This document shows, in pieces, positions 47,196 through 58,181 of a stretch of DNA of 64,000 nucleotides (its first letter is position 1; every line of letters starts with the position of its first letter). The stretch is from Schistosoma mansoni (lineage: Eukaryota; Platyhelminthes; Trematoda; Strigeidida; Schistosomatidae), in assembly GCF_000237925.1 (NCBI RefSeq), contig NC_031495.1:62602939-62666938 (forward strand). Reading direction: 5' to 3'. The notes beneath the pieces are model-generated. The model worked only from the letters and a program-made list of their open reading frames with translations. It did no database searches and was not told the origin of the DNA. A program made the position numbers and the translations under genes.

Positions 47196-47360
47196 ACAAT
47201 TGATTGATCACTGGGTGGTGATCAATGTCATGCGTGTCAAGTCCGTCTTAGTGCTGATCGAATGCTATCGATCCAGTTGCAATGTGGCCACTAGTCTAGG
47301 TGGCTTGACACTGCGTGCAATATGTTGAGATAAGATGGTGGTTGGAGGTGGTCATGTTCT
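47196..47360 (+). repeat. gamma interspersed repeat
   Basis: ATTGATTGATCACTGGGTGG followed by GTGTCAAGTCCGTCTTAGTG and GAGATAAGATGGTGGTTGGA. The same order, more diverged, occurs at 53895-54045. Family unnamed. Confidence 0.55.
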
Positions 47361-47364
47361 ATTG

Positions 47365-47640
47365 TAATATTTACTAAATGATAAAATTACAAGCAACATC
47401 CCATTTTAATGCTTAACCCAATCAGTATTACAATATTATTTTCTATAATTTCCATGTTAAACATAATTATAGACCATCATATTTTGTTTCTTAATATTTT
47501 TAAAGATAATAATAAACAAATCTTATGTATATCTCAGATATGTATTTAGATGGGTAATTATCAGTTTACATCATATCAAAGAACACTGAACAAAGTTAAC
47601 ATATGACTAACGATATATCAATTTTTATGAACCTATGTGT
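47365..47640. other. AT-rich stretch, nothing recognised
   Basis: Nothing I can support. Confidence 0.4.
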
Positions 47641-47641
47641 A

Positions 47642-47842
47642 TAGATTCACTTGATATTGTTTACTTGTATCTTCCCGTTGTAATTTAAGACTGCAGTTGA
47701 TCAGTCTCTTGTTGGCATATGTGCATCCTGTTCGGACTGCCTCAATATTGCCTAAAGTCACAAACTTTATAAGCAAGGATGGATAGTAGCTAGCAGTGGA
47801 ATCCAGGACGCGTGTTTCGTCCTATTCGGGATTCGTCAGCTA
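47642..47842 (-). repeat. alpha SINE, minus strand, truncated in the hammerhead
   Basis: Minus-strand order: family end, tail, AAGGATGGATAGT segment and the hammerhead, then stops at GTCAGCTACT within stem I. The core CTGACGA and GAAAC is present, but stem I and the first stem II pair are impaired. Confidence 0.85.
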
Positions 47843-47984
47843 CTTATATATATTTTGAAATACGAAAATAAACAATTACACATTTTTATTAGTTTTTCCA
47901 TTAATTTTAATTTACATCGAAAATAAAATTAATTCATTACACAAGAAATTGATAGCTTAATAATAAAAATAATGTTCATATAGA

Positions 47985-48260
47985 GGTTTTGGTGGATATT
48001 ATAATAATTTGATAGTTGAATTCATGAGTCAATTGAAGCTAGACCATCATAGGAAACCTATAACCACTAAACGAATTAGTTGAAGTTAAACATTAACATC
48101 GTTGGATGCCGGCTCAGTGGTTTACAGGTTAAGGGTTCGCACGCCAAACCGCTAGATCCTGAGTTCGAGTCTCTAGAGGCGGGATCGTGGATGAGCGATG
48201 CTGAGGAGTCCAGATTTTCCCTAGTGGCCTAGATTCAATGAACTCATTAACTCAACTAAT
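47985..48260 (+). repeat. beta SINE, hammerhead largely lost
   Basis: It has both beta ends and the tRNA-like part (GCCGGCTCAGTGGTTTACAG, GAGTTCGAGTCTC). After CTGAGGAGTCC the sequence jumps to AGATTTTCCCTAGTGG, so the GAAA strand, stem III and cleavage site are deleted. Confidence 0.85.
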
Positions 48261-48264
48261 AAAT

Positions 48265-48950
48265 AAAATAATAAACAAACATTCTTAATAACAATTGGGA
48301 AAAAAGAGGTAAAAGATAAATGTTTTGTTTCCATTTATTATTTACATTACCATTTAATATTGACTGATTTTGAAAAAAAAAGTTCTGAAATGATTTTTTT
48401 TTGGAAAATAAACTACATGAGAGTTTACCATAAATAATTCGATACTTTTTTTCAACATTCAAACTTTCATGAACTTTACATATTTAAACTGGAAAACAAT
48501 TTTCATTTGAAATTATGATAGAATATAGAATATGAGTTATAACTACAAAGAGAAGTGTCAATTGAATGATAGGCTAAACAATGAATGAATCTTGGGGAAA
48601 TAAAGTTTATTAGTAAAATATAAGTAATATCTACTAGGTAAGACTAAATAAATATCAGTTAAATACTTAATATTAGTCAATCACATACTATATGGTAAGC
48701 CACATTTTTCTCTGTCTAATCAACTATGTTATATCCCGTGGAGAATTATGAATGGGAACCTTGAGGACTACTTATGGACCAATAGGATATATGTATTTCC
48801 TATTGTATAATTGTTAAGTAACTAAACTATTCGTATTCCTCTAACTATAAGCTTTATTTTGACCTATAGACTATTATTATACGATTTACCATTCTTGAGT
48901 TATCTTCAGTCTATTAATTATTATTCCCCCTATTCACAGCAATATTTGGC
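48265..48950. other. AT-rich stretch, nothing recognised
   Basis: Nothing I can support. Confidence 0.4.
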
Positions 48951-48955
48951 CAATT

Positions 48956-49165
48956 CTTGTACAAATGTTAGTTTCTATTTTATGGTATGATGTGGTCAGT
49001 TTGTTTGGTATATAAACCCAGTATGTTTGAGAATAATGATTCATATTGCAGAGGCTGTTATCGGTGTTCTGGACTTAACTGGCTGGGCTAGACAGAAAGC
49101 AGGACCGAGTAGTACTCAAGACTGCTCATACGGGTTTTGTGTATCATTGCTCCGATCGATAATTC
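48956..49165 (+). repeat. LTR-like interspersed repeat fragment
   Basis: Shares GGTATATAAACCCAGTATG and GACTGCTCATACGGGTT with the minus-strand copy at 10840. The TATA-containing block suggests a fossil LTR promoter; ends not defined. Confidence 0.5.
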
Positions 49166-49183
49166 ACTCCTCTCTTATTTTTC

Positions 49184-49225
49184 ACAGTTGAAAGCGTGAG
49201 TCAATTGAAGCTAGACCACTCTCCG
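49184..49225. repeat. beta SINE terminal fragment
   Basis: CACAGTTGAAAGCGTGAGTC followed by AATTGAAGCTAGACCACTC is only the beta terminus. Confidence 0.7.
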
Positions 49226-49229
49226 CTCT

Positions 49230-49790
49230 TATTGACGGGGATTATCACGTCACATATCAAACAGGGCACGTACGCACACAGACGCAATCGATATAACAAC
49301 TAATAACATCACATTATAAACTTTGTATGCTATGAATATCACGCAATAATGGTGAATTATTGGATGAAGTTTTACTTTTTTGAGTGAGAAGATTACCTAT
49401 TCTATGAACCAGTGTGTATGAAGATTTAATATTATTACTATGTTCTTTTACTGTTATAAAAAATGAAACTATCAAAATGGTATGTCTTTATTCAAGTAGA
49501 ATAATCAAACTTTGATTGTATCATTCTTCTAGGTTTTATTAGTTATGTATTAAAATAATTTTACGTAGTAAAACAGATGATGAAATTTCACAAGGCGTAC
49601 TTTATTGCATATCAATGATTAGGTCAAAAATTCTCAAACTATATTATGGAAGAATTGGTTGAAATAATTTCGTTAGGTATGTGAAAATGAAGTTAACCAT
49701 TCTATAAATTATGTCTGTATAACTATTAGAAAGCCCAATCATCCATAACATTCATTAGAATAAATTGTCTGAATTGTTTTCATGCTAGAA
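49230..49790. other. AT-rich stretch, nothing recognised
   Basis: Nothing I can support. Confidence 0.4.
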
Positions 49791-49807
49791 AACTAAGTAT
49801 ACTTTAT

Positions 49808-50070
49808 AAGCACAGATGGATAATGGCTTGCAGTGGAATAGAGGACACATATTTCGTCTTATTTGAGACTCGTCAGCTAGATTTGCCTGCATCTCAGAGT
49901 CGATGTTTCCTCTGAAACTCGAACTCAGTACTGTTCGCTTCAAACGCCATCTCATAATCTACTTCGCTACTGAGTTCTGACAGCTATCTACCTGCATGTG
50001 CAATAAGAGACTGATCAATTGCAGTCTTAAATAACAATGGGATGATACAAGTAAACAACATCAAATGAAT
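49808..50070. repeat. alpha SINE, inverted composite, its TSD split by a later insertion
   Basis: Minus-strand tail-hammerhead-B-A segment (49808 to about 50000) joined to a plus-strand tail end (about 50001-50070). The left duplication CTAAGTATACTTTAT (49793-49807) reappears on the right, but interrupted after CTAAGTAT by the beta element at 50079-50200 and resumed at 50205-50219. The ribozyme has CTGACGA and GAAA with an altered stem III. Confidence 0.88.
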
Positions 50071-50078
50071 CTAAGTAT

Positions 50079-50200
50079 CAGAAGGGGTTTCGTGGATATT
50101 ATAGTAATTTTGATGGTTGAGATCATGAATCAATTGAAGCTAGGCCGTCCAGTGCTTCCATGGTGGTCTGGCTTCAATCAATTCATGATCTCAACTATCA
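50079..50200. repeat. mini beta element, almost only inverted ends, with TSD
   Basis: 122 bp that is mainly the two beta termini folded on each other (TTGAGATCATGAATCAATTG on the left, its near inverse on the right), with only GCCGTCCAGTGCTTCC left of the ribozyme. A perfect 12-bp duplication GAATCTAAGTAT flanks it (50067-50078 and 50201-50212). Confidence 0.9.
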
Positions 50201-50374
50201 GAATCTAAGTATACTTTATTGTAAATTAATATTTTATATGCATTTCCACTAATCTAGAATGATAACATAAAGTGTATTTGAATGTATTCACAAAAACTAA
50301 ATTATTTTCAAGAATAGAATAATACACAACATAAATGTATAATGTATACAACCAGAAAACTAATAAACCTTTAT

Positions 50375-50465
50375 TTTTGGCGGAGTATTCTTCCCTGAGC
50401 TGGATGGTTTGATCGTGGAGCTTTGATCGCCCTTCTGAACGACATCATGTGCAGAAACGGCGGGT
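50375..50465 (+). repeat. delta repeat fragment
   Basis: GGTTTGATCGTGGAGCTTTG followed by CGCCCTTCTGAACGACATC matches the 25100 region. Short piece only. Confidence 0.6.
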
Positions 50466-50469
50466 AGAA

Positions 50470-50980
50470 TCTTTACTTTATTCAACATAAATTATTATTT
50501 CATGATGTTATTCAGTTGAAAGTTTATGTTAAACTTCAATGGTTCTTAATTAATCAATTTCAGCACTAATACATCAGAGTCAATGTAACATGAAAATGCT
50601 ATGTCAGAAGCAATAATTTGTATTTTATTTGTCAAAAAGGTTTCATTAAGACTCAATTGAGCTAATCATATCAAGATCCTGGAAATTTATGAAAAATCTC
50701 TAGTAATGTGATTACCCTGTTTTATACTATAATTCTCATAGTGCTCAGGTAAATATTATTGACGGTTAAGTTACTTACTTCTTAGGCTATAAATAATCAT
50801 ACATAGTTGCTAATAAATTGTGAGGATTTGTATGTCAGCTGAATGATTACGGTAGAGTTTCTTTCTTGAAGCTAAACATAGAACGTTACTACAATTCACA
50901 TTTTCATTAGGAAACAATCACGCAACTTACAGAAAGTAACTCAAATAACACTGTGTATGTTTTGTTTATAAAAAAACAAT
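50470..50980. other. AT-rich stretch, nothing recognised
   Basis: Nothing I can support. Confidence 0.4.
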
Positions 50981-50984
50981 TGAC

Positions 50985-51105
50985 TAGAACGAAGCAGCCG
51001 TCCAGTGTCTCCAGGATTTTAATTTTGGTCCAGCTTAGATTGACTTATGAATTCAACTATGAAAAATATTACAATCTCCACAAATCCTTATACTAATTAT
51101 TCATT
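50985..51105 (+). repeat. beta SINE 3' fragment
   Basis: Starts inside the ribozyme (ACGAAGCAGCCGTCCAGTG, GAAG in place of GAAA) and runs to AATCTCCACAAATCC. Confidence 0.78.
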
Positions 51106-51474
51106 ATTAATTTGCTAAGTGAAAATGTACAATATTCTAAGATAATAACAATAGATATATATCAAGTAACCAAATCATTCCAAGGTTACTTTATATAAAA
51201 TGTGAACTAATAATAATGTTATGAAAGTCATTCAATAAAAGAATTAGGAAGTGAATTAAAAAAAATAACATTTTTTTTCAATGAATGTCCATAGATAGTT
51301 TCAATTCCCCTTTTTTTTCATTGATTAATTGATTATAGACTGTTATAAAAAAAACCTTCTAAATTCTTGTGCACTTAGATTCTGTGAAACATAAATAAAT
51401 ATCAGTTAAAAAGAAAACTTTTTTTGTATATAGTAACCCCCAGGTTACAAGGGAAACATTGAAAACAATTCTTA

Positions 51475-51830
51475 AATTTGTAGGTATCATTACCCAAGTT
51501 TTGGTTTGATAATTTTGAATAAATTAAGCATTGGGTAGATTGTTATAAATAAAAATAATACATTTGTAATATCCCAATGAGTAGGAAAATTAGATTTTCT
51601 AACGTTTCGTCACTCAGTGTAAGCCACTTCTTCAGAGAAATAATTTATTAACAATATTCGAATGAGTAGAAAACTAAATGTTCTGACGTTTTGATGACTC
51701 AGTGTAAGTCACATCAAAATTTCGATCTGATTATTTATTCTTTGAAGAAGTGGCTTACACTGAGTCACGAAACGTCAGAAAATCTGATTTTTCTACTCAT
51801 TGGGATATTATAAATATATTAATATAATCC
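51475..51830. repeat. zeta repeat: inverted GAAACGTC motifs
   Basis: Two minus-strand copies of the block (about 51595-51640 and 51680-51712) face a plus-strand copy at 51735-51785 (TTTGAAGAAGTGGCTTACAC, TGAGTCACGAAACGTCAGAA). The outer text ATATCCCAATGAGTAG is inverted at the other end (CTACTCATTGGGATAT), giving a fold-back unit like 30215-30545. Confidence 0.65.
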
Positions 51831-51834
51831 TTAA

Positions 51835-52640
51835 ATGATTACAATACTTACCTTTTTAAAAAGAATGTAGGTGTAGTGTATAACTTTACCCATTCCATAA
51901 AATCATTTATTCATTATATATGGTGTAATTATGTTAGATTATGTTTAGGCATTATCAAAATTTTGCATATATGTTTCATTCATAAATTTAATGTATTCTA
52001 AATATGATATAACAAAAGTTTTAGGCAATCATAAGGCAACCATTAATACAATCATTTGATTGGTTGTTAGGCATTTTAATAACATACATACATATATGTA
52101 TGAAAATTGAAAATAACTGGTTTCCTGTAGTAGGGTTCTGTCTATATATATATATATATATGTATATGTTAATCCATGTCTTTTGAACACCTCTGGTTTA
52201 AAAGTATTGATAAATGTTCCTAAAGTTTCTTCATACACTTTTAGAAAAGGAAACCTGTTTACTTTAGGTTTTTCTATGAATACCTCAGATGTTTTTCAAT
52301 TACACATTCGATTAATCAACTACAAGCTTACTTAAAAGATGGAGAAATAACTGATACGATTATTATTAAACTGAAACAATTTTTCTTTCATGATGTATAA
52401 AGAAGTCTACACCTAGATACATACTTATCTAAGTGATGCTTATCATTATTTTCATGTTTCTTTGTTAATTCTATACAGTACTTTTGTATGCCATGACAAC
52501 CTTTGTAGTATTTCTTTTATCTGAAAGAAAATGTTCCAATGTCCTGTAACAGTGAAGTTTAATAAATATTTTGAAAGTAAAAGAAAAAAACAATTTTTAC
52601 TTGTAAAACAGTATTTTCAATTTTCAAGTTGAAAATTCAC
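51835..52640. other. AT-rich stretch, nothing recognised
   Basis: Contains an AT microsatellite at about 52143-52162; nothing else supported. Confidence 0.4.
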
Positions 52641-52649
52641 TAGAAAAAA

Positions 52650-52852
52650 GAAATCGTGGAAGTGAACTGCTGAGGAGTCCCATGATAGGACGAAACTGCC
52701 GTTCATCTTGTTGTGTTAACGAGGTATGGCAAATTGGACCGATTCATATACGTGCCTGGTCCTACGTTGTAGCTGACTGACTGACCAGTGTTTCCCGGTT
52801 TCCCATGGTGGTCCCACTTTAATCGATTTATGATCTCAACTATTAAAATGTA
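52650..52852 (+). repeat. beta SINE with a LINE tail inserted in its ribozyme
   Basis: Hammerhead core CTGAGGA, stem II GTCCCATGATAGGAC and GAAAC are followed by stem III, where the beta sequence is interrupted at about 52703 and resumes at about 52785 with CCAGTGTTTCCCGGTTTCCC. Confidence 0.82.
52704..52784 (+). mobile_element. RTE-like LINE 3' end, about 80 bp, ending in TGAC units
   Basis: GTATGGCAAATTGGACCGAT and CCTACGTTGTAGCTGACTGA correspond to the last bases of the LINE at 32928-33488. Severely 5'-truncated insertion with the family tail. Confidence 0.75.
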
Positions 52853-52859
52853 TTATAAG

Positions 52860-53340
52860 TTTTTAAAATGAAAAAAATTTTTAGTATAATTTAGCTACAT
52901 TGTTAGTCCATTTTGTAATTATAAAGAAGAAAAATAGAAAAACGTAAATATCAATTCAGTGTTCAATATTAACTCTAATGGAATTAAATAATAAAAATAA
53001 AAATACTTTTAGTGTATACTCTCGTTTTTGTGACTATTTTATAGCCCCACCTTAATAGAAACTATGATTTTTATATAATAAATGAATTGCTTAAGGCAAA
53101 TAGTATCATGTATTCACTAAATCTAACTTGCAAAATTGTAGAATTTCGAGCAATGTCAATGAACTATCTACTGAAAACTCAGTCATGTATATATATATAT
53201 ATACTCCATAACCTTGAAGATGGTTGAAAATGAAAACTTGCATGCAATAGTAGATTTCTGTCATTCTATAGTAAAAATTTTGGGGCAGGACCGTCATCAT
53301 ATAATGCGTTTGAGTTAGTTAAATACATGATTATAATACA
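52860..53340. other. AT-rich stretch, nothing recognised
   Basis: AT microsatellite at about 53188-53203; nothing else supported. Confidence 0.4.
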
Positions 53341-53354
53341 AAATAAAAATAAGT

Positions 53355-53698
53355 TATTATAAGCAAAGATGGATAGTGGCTATCAGTGAAATCCAGGACG
53401 CGCGTTTCGTCCTATTTGGGACTTGTCAGCTGAATGTACCTGCATCTCAGAGTTGATGTTCACTCTGGAACTCGAACCCAGTACCTTTCGCTTCAAACGC
53501 CATCGCGTTATCCACTCGGCCACTGAGTCCTGATAGCCAATGGATTTCACTACTAGCCACTGTCCATCTTTGCTCAAAGTGCTTGTGAATTAAGGCTATA
53601 TCAAATCAATACTTACAGGATGCACATATGCTAATAGGAGACTGATCAATTGCAGTCCTAAACATCAATGGGAAGATTCAAGCAAACAACACCTAATG
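53355..53698. repeat. alpha SINE, inverted composite in a perfect TSD
   Basis: Minus-strand segment (53355 to about 53540) with tail, hammerhead, B box and A box, joined to a plus-strand tail segment (about 53541-53698). A 13-bp perfect duplication AATAAAAATAAGT flanks it (53342-53354 and 53699-53711). The ribozyme core is CTGACAA, one base off. Confidence 0.92.
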
Positions 53699-53756
53699 AA
53701 TAAAAATAAGTCAATTTTGAAAAGCTCTAGAGGTGACCATTCTTTAATGTACTGAT

Positions 53757-53774
53757 ATATATATATATATATAT
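53757..53774. repeat. AT dinucleotide microsatellite
   Basis: A run of alternating A and T. Confidence 0.9.
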
Positions 53775-53894
53775 TGAAACAAGAAAAGAAATCAATTATT
53801 CTACTATTAGCTTTGTGCCAATTTTTCGAAATAACAAGCTTTGCCGCTTCATTTAATTAAATATGTTCAATAAAGTTACTGAAATATTTATTAT

Positions 53895-54280
53895 TACAAT
53901 TGATTGATTACGTAATGATGACTAGTGTCATGTATGTTAAGTCCTTCTGTAATGTTGATCGAATTCTTTCATTTAAGTCACGATTAGGTTATTAGTTTAA
54001 ATGACCGGAATTAGATTGCATTTTGTCGAGATATAGGATGGTGTTAGAAGGAAGTCAACAGGGACCTATGCTTGAACTAAATTTCATGCTAGTTGGTATT
54101 CATCAGCAAAGTGGACTTCAATCTTGGGAAACTGATGCTTCCTATTGGATACAATCCTGTGTCACCCAGTTTCACAGTCAATTACGTTGCAGGAACACCT
54201 TTCTGACAAGTGCGAAATTGCACGAGATCTGGGTCCAGCGTTTTTTCAGCTGAATTCAAGCACCGCCTTACGAATAGTTT
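53895..54280 (+). repeat. gamma interspersed repeat, longest copy
   Basis: Begins like the 47196 copy (ATTGATTGATTACGTAATGA, GAGATATAGGATGGTGTTAG), then continues into ATGCTTGAACTAAATTTCAT and TTTCTGACAAGTGCGAAATT, which joins the 41840 fragment to the same family. Function and class unknown. Confidence 0.55.
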
Positions 54281-54284
54281 GTAC

Positions 54285-54685
54285 GCATAACATTCAGTCA
54301 GTCCATTACATGTTTTGGTAGCTGACAAATAATGTTTGCAAGTTCGTTTACATATATATCTGTTCACCAGGTTTAATTTTAGAGAGTATGAATGTGACAT
54401 GAATTTTATCACCAAACATTGTTTCTATTGTTTATATAAGCTTTTAATTGACATTTATATTTAATAAGTTTTGAAGTTTGTTTAACTAGAGAATAACACG
54501 AGTTTACTGACTAATCTCATATGAATTAAAAAGTATCAGATTACTATAGTTTGATGAAAAGAAAGAACAAATGTTTGGTATGTGGAAACAATGATGATTA
54601 TTTTAACTTAGCTTAATACTCAGTTCAAATTGAATTTAGATTTGTTTTGGAATATCTGCTGTTACAAAAGCTCATTTACACTATA
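54285..54685. other. AT-rich stretch, nothing recognised
   Basis: Nothing I can support. Confidence 0.4.
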
Positions 54686-54689
54686 ATAC

Positions 54690-54991
54690 TGTGGTGTGTC
54701 TACTTATATCCAAATAAGTAGTATATGGCGATAGTCAGACATAGAATGTATTTTGGCAGAAGACCGATAACGAAAGAACTGAAATAAAGCGCAATTGGTA
54801 GGAAAATGCATGAACAATGAAATCAGAGAAGACGGACTGATATTTGCAGAAGAAACAGTGAAGATTGAGACAATTGATTGTTATTTTGCAAATTAACTGT
54901 TTCTTGTATGGTTATCAGAATTTAGTGAGATAGTCTGTAATTTTTGCTTAAATACACTCCTTTGTCCACCACTCGTGTCCTTTTCCCTACA
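54690..54991 (+). mobile_element. solo LTR, fossil, same family as 17992
   Basis: 302 bp, starts TGTGGTGTGTC and ends CCCTACA, flanked by 4-bp duplications ATAC. Collinear with the copies at 17992 and 26863. No internal region. Confidence 0.72.
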
Positions 54992-54999
54992 ATACCAAT

Positions 55000-56455
55000 T
55001 TTAGAAGGGAACAAACAAGGATTTATTACTTTGTTATAAATTAGTTTTTCCACTATTAATATTGAATGGATCAATAAAATCGTAGCGAATGAAGTATTGT
55101 GATAAAGCAAATGAATAATCAACTTCATCAATATTAAAGTCTAGTCGCTGAAAATGAAAACAGCAAGTGATTGTCAGTCATTATTTATATAAACCAAACA
55201 GACTTTTGACATCAGCATGTTAATCACTTTATATCATGTTTTGATATTTGTGGTACGTTGATGGTAGCGCTCATCGTTAGAAATTTGTAATCGAAGGTTT
55301 ATCAAACCTAGCATTCGTCAAAAAAATGTGTGTGCAATATGTGCAAAACTTGCGCCTAATATATGAGTGGTGACTCAGTCTCAAAAATACTATAAAATGT
55401 TGGCTCTCAACTATGAAGCTGTTTTATTTGGTGCATTGAATTATGGGAATAGAATTCTTTAATTACGATCTGTTTCACTAAGCTCCCATACATTTTTCTG
55501 ACGAATAATGAGCAGTATATGCGTTTTGTCGTTGAAAACCAGTCATGTGTGCAAAATGTATCCACAAAGGAAGTACTCCTCAATCTCAGACAGTGTGAAG
55601 GTACTCGGCCATTAAACGTGATCTTTAAACGAATCACACTTAATTATTAGAAGCCATGTGACACTGTATCAGTGAAATCGTGAAGAAATCATAAGCGACC
55701 CTTTTATTAACTAGATATAACCTACCAATCAACCCAACTACGTTATTATTGGCTCATTCAGTCGTTCTCCCAAGTTACCATATTAGCCTTACGAATGATT
55801 TCCTCAGCAATACACCATGACTTAAATAGTACACATACCTGACTCTTTAAAATCACCAACTGTTTAGAATCTAATTGTTGATATTCAATGCTTTTGACTG
55901 ATCACCGTTGTCAGTCTACTATGCGGAAATAAAATAATGACAAAGTCACTGCTTTATTGGGTGGATTATTACGTAAATTTGTATTTATGAAGCAAAATAG
56001 TACACAGCGAACTCTTAGAGAGATTTCAGTTTTACCAAATAGATACAGTAATTCCTTTTAATTATAAGGTTTCTTGTTCAATAGAAAAGACGTAGTTGAG
56101 ACAAAACTTGATATGAACCAATCATCGCTCCTAAAATAATTTTAAAACAGTTGAACGGTTAATATCATGAATTATACTTAAATTTTTAACGTTATGGAAA
56201 TACATTACTACGTATATCAACTCATCAGCAGAGTTACAATTTACAAAGGCTTTGAGAATGGCCTGAACATATATTATACAACGGCTGGAGTGACAATGCG
56301 AATGAGAACATTTAAATCATAGTTGGACAGTCGAATGGTAAAGAGCTTAATATATCAAATAAAGATCTACAGTTCAATCATTTGTAGACATATTGTAGCA
56401 TACATTTATGTGTGAGAATGGATTAGGCGAATAAACCATACTCGTATTCAATAAA
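55000..56455. other. AT-rich stretch, nothing recognised
   Basis: Nothing I can support. Confidence 0.4.
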
Positions 56456-56460
56456 CTCTT

Positions 56461-57346
56461 CCTGTAGCTCTTCCAGAGTTACTGCCAGGTCCAAGACCTG
56501 GTAAAAGAGGAGGGTTGGGAATGTGGTAGGCAACCCCATCCCATAGAAAAATAACTCGCTAAAAGACACTTACCAAATTAGACAAATTAAACCATTTAAA
56601 CTCTAACCTCCGTATTGAAGGACGAATTATGATGCCCCTTCTAACATTCACAGCAACCATAATATAGGTATATGAAATTACCAGACAATGTGGGAGATCG
56701 GAAGGACCAGCCAAATAGCAATGGAAATGAAAAAAATATAACATGACAGTTCTCGGAATCAGCGAAAGCCATTGGACTCAAACTGTACAGAAAAGGATAG
56801 ATTCGGCAGACATGTTGACGATTCACCAAATGAAGCACTGAAGTCATACATAGAAGTAGCTGCAAACATTCTCAACGTCCTATCCGGGAAAATTGGGATG
56901 GAAGAACAAGTACCACCAGCAGACTGAAAAGAAATATATCTCATCAAGATATCAAAGGAAGGAGATCTGAGCAAAGGTACAAAGTACAGAGGCATCACAC
57001 CACTTTCGGCACCAGGAAATGTTGTCGACAGTGTTGCTGAACCGGATGCAAGATTCAGTAGACTCCCAACTTCAAAATCAGCAGACTGGATTACGTCATG
57101 ATCAGTCGTGCACATACGGCATAGCGACACCATAGATCATCGCTGAACAATCGATTCAATGGAACTCGTCACTTTACATAAAATTCCTTGACTATGAGGC
57201 GGCGTTTGACATTATGGATATGAGGAGATTATGAAAACGTCTTTGACACTATGATGTTAGTAGCTAAGAAAATCGTCAACATCAACAGGAATTTATACGA
57301 CGGACTACATTGCAAAGTCGTGTGTGGGGGACTAACATGGAATCCG
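56461..57346 (+). mobile_element. RTE LINE, 5' end with internal deletion, cut by the inverted repeat
   Basis: Plus strand starts at the family 5' end (CTGTAGCTCTTCCAGAGTTA, CCAAGACCTGGTAAAAG). It keeps the start of the endonuclease region (GTTCTCGGAATCAGCGAAAG encodes VLGISES, then HW), then jumps after about 56817 to the RT region (CCTATCCGGGAAAATTGGGA; GCATCACACCACTTTCGGCA). It is lost at 57346, where the palindrome arm begins, at the position of the RT segment around QIVHGG. About 1.3 kb of endonuclease and linker is missing. Confidence 0.83.
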
Positions 57347-57504
57347 GAAAGCAAACGAAAAAGAGACTTTCTCAAATGAAATTATTCTGAATATCATCAG
57401 TATTTATTCTAGTACTAAAAATAAAATTTGAAATATAAGAAGATTATTCAATCATACTTTTTTTATCTTTAATTAGATACAAGAAAATTTCAATTATATA
57501 TATC

Positions 57505-57602
57505 AACTCTGAGATGCACATAAATCCAGATGACGAGTCCCAAATAGGAGGAAACGTGCGTCCTGGATTCCACTGCTAACCACTATCCATCTTTGCTTAC
57601 AA
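57505..57602 (+). repeat. alpha SINE fragment inside the left arm
   Basis: ATCAACTCTGAGATGCACAT, then a hammerhead with ATGACGA and GGAAAC (both core strands mutated), then tail to CATCTTTGCTTACAAT. Mirrored at 58721-58818 in the right arm. Confidence 0.85.
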
Positions 57603-58181
57603 TATTAGTAGTCAGTTTGTACCAGTCAACTGAGTAAACTATTTATATAACTTACTATAATATAACACGGTTTAAAGTAAGATTCAACAAATAAAGAGTT
57701 TTCAAGTGTTTTATTTTGTTTTTATATAAAATTTAATTCAGGTTTTATGATTTATGAAGCCACATTGAATCTCCTGCTGTAGGTCTAGTATTTCAATTTG
57801 ATACATTGTAGTGAAATATGAAACCACTGATATCTTAAATCAATGTCCATTGTGAATTTGATAAAATAATAAACCAACTTGAAGAAAACTAGTATAAGCA
57901 CGAATTCTAAATTAAAAATGTTATTACGTTAGTCCCCTGAACTATGAAGTCGAGTTAGATAAAAGAAAGAGTCTATAGATATGATGCTGATATCAGTATC
58001 AATATCATCAATGAAACTAGTGAAATGAATATCTCTCATGGAAAAGAGATTTGTTTTGGTCTCGTAAATGTAAAACTGAATCGTCATTAGTTCTGTCTAC
58101 ACTAACAAAGTACAGTTCATTCTATCTACCAAACTAAAGACAGAAACTGGGTTAGAATGAGACTTTTGAAATTATGAATTT

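Noticed and set aside
50079-50200. MITE-type DNA transposon suggested by inverted ends
   Set aside because: The ends are the beta SINE termini and the 12-bp duplication fits retrotransposition better than a cut-and-paste element.
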